From assembly GCF_007988905.1 (NCBI RefSeq), contig NZ_BJVA01000001.1, positions 186,001 through 250,000 on the forward strand: 64,000 bases of DNA, written 5' to 3'. The DNA is from Gluconobacter kanchanaburiensis NBRC 103587 (GTDB taxonomy: Bacteria > Pseudomonadota > Alphaproteobacteria > Acetobacterales > Acetobacteraceae). Numbering within the stretch: the stretch's first letter is position 1; the number at the start of each line of letters is the position of its first letter. Below, one piece after another: positions 63,484 through 64,000 of the stretch. The notes below the pieces were generated by a model. That model did no database searches. It had not been told where the DNA came from and saw only the letters and a program-made list of their open reading frames with translations. The position numbers were made by a program, and so were the translations under genes.

Positions 63484-64000
63484 ATGCAGATGGCAGGCAA
63501 GCGCCCCGAAACCGCCGAAATCCACGCGACCGCAATCGTTGATCCGCGTGCACGCATCGGCGAGAACGTGCGCATCGGACCCTGGTGTCTGGTTGGCCCC
63601 AACGTCACGATCGGTGACGGGGTCTGTCTGCATGCGTCGGTTCTGGTGGATGGATACACGACCCTGCGCGAAGGCGTGGAAGTCTATCCATTCGTCACAA
63701 TTGGTCTGGCACCTCAGGACCTGAAATATGCAGGCGAGCCGACATTGTGCGAAGTCGGCGCCAACACGGTCATCCGTGAGAATGTCACGATCCATCGTGG
63801 AACCGCGCAGGGGCACGCCCTGACACGGATTGGCGCAAACTGTCTGATTATGGCCAATTCCCACGTCGCCCATGACTGTGTTCTGGGGAATCGCGTCATC
63901 ATCGTGAACAATGTGGTTATGGGTGGCCATGTTGAAATTGATGACGACGCCAAGATCATGGGCTCTGCCGCGCTCCATCAGTTCGTTCGTATAGGGCGTG
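63484..64000 (+). CDS. lpxA: UDP-N-acetylglucosamine O-acyltransferase, 5' part
   Basis: First lipid A step, adding 3-hydroxyacyl to UDP-GlcNAc. The gene runs off the right edge; 172 codons are visible of about 265. It starts with MQMAGKRPETAEIHATAIVD and continues in hexapeptide repeats. IGLAPQDLKYAGEPT is diagnostic for LpxA, and NCLIMANSHVAHDCVLG contains the catalytic His. ATG at 63484 begins five bases after the fabZ stop; ATG at 63490 is an alternative. Confidence 0.96.
   Translation, partial: MQMAGKRPETAEIHATAIVDPRARIGENVRIGPWCLVGPNVTIGDGVCLHASVLVDGYTTLREGVEVYPFVTIGLAPQDLKYAGEPTLCEVGANTVIRENVTIHRGTAQGHALTRIGANCLIMANSHVAHDCVLGNRVIIVNNVVMGGHVEIDDDAKIMGSAALHQFVRIGR

Noticed and set aside
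1..64000. CRISPR arrays, rRNA, tRNA, insertion sequences
   Set aside because: No regularly spaced repeats, no transposase, no rRNA stretches and no intergenic space with a cloverleaf were found by reading.

Overview
The window looks like a stretch of chromosome from an acetic acid bacterium (Alphaproteobacteria, Acetobacteraceae), most likely Gluconobacter or a close relative. This rests on the GC-rich coding, the alphaproteobacterial order rpoZ-rsh-acpS-lepB-rnc-era followed by pyrH-frr-uppS-cdsA-dxr-rseP-bamA-skp-lpxD-fabZ-lpxA, a fused aroK-aroB gene, a fused GNAT-MutT gene and a lactonase of the SMP-30 type. The genus is inferred from the look of the proteins, not from a search. Gene density is very high. 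No rRNA, tRNA, CRISPR array, insertion sequence or prophage was seen. Both ends cut a gene: fpr on the left and lpxA on the right.

Layout. 1-9.5 kb: NADPH and redox genes (fpr, gor), a FUSC transporter, an alpha/beta hydrolase behind a strong inverted repeat, AlkB, then a coupled trio of class II DAHP synthase, nicotinate phosphoribosyltransferase and an acidic unknown protein. 9.5-21 kb: gltX, a minus-strand block (cysS, trmJ, a KirBac-type K+ channel, an aldose-1-epimerase relative), a MATE pump, a BON-LysM protein, a 411-base structured intergenic region, rpsD, two small exported paralogues and prfC. 20.6-31 kb, all minus strand: mtnK with a coupled NUDIX protein, a secreted nuclease/phosphatase, carbonic anhydrase, alaS, GtrA, an OmpA porin and aroKB. 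31-37 kb: xerD, accA, a CinA-like domain, the lactonase, GNAT-MutT and a Rieske oxygenase. 37.6-46 kb: a TonB-dependent receptor, a three-gene block (AAA-type ATPase, exported protein, membrane protein), yajC, sodB, a beta-hydroxyacid dehydrogenase and msrPQ. 46-64 kb: a NYN nuclease coupled to a uracil-DNA-glycosylase-like protein, then the stringent-response, RNA-processing, isoprenoid, phospholipid, outer-membrane-assembly and lipid A genes.

How the genes work together. The right-hand third is a cell-envelope programme. UppS and Dxr supply the lipid carrier, CdsA supplies CDP-diacylglycerol, BamA and Skp place outer-membrane proteins, and LpxD, FabZ and LpxA start lipid A. FabZ and AccA also link to fatty acid synthesis. 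Oxidative and repair functions (gor, fpr, sodB, msrPQ, alkB, MutT, a diverged UDG) are scattered through the window, as expected for an organism with strong periplasmic oxidation.

The least explained parts are the coupled NYN/UDG-like pair next to rpoZ, the two exported proteins that share a GINTFV mature N-terminus, the three-gene ATPase block, and several strong inverted repeats, one of which overlaps a ribosome-binding site.
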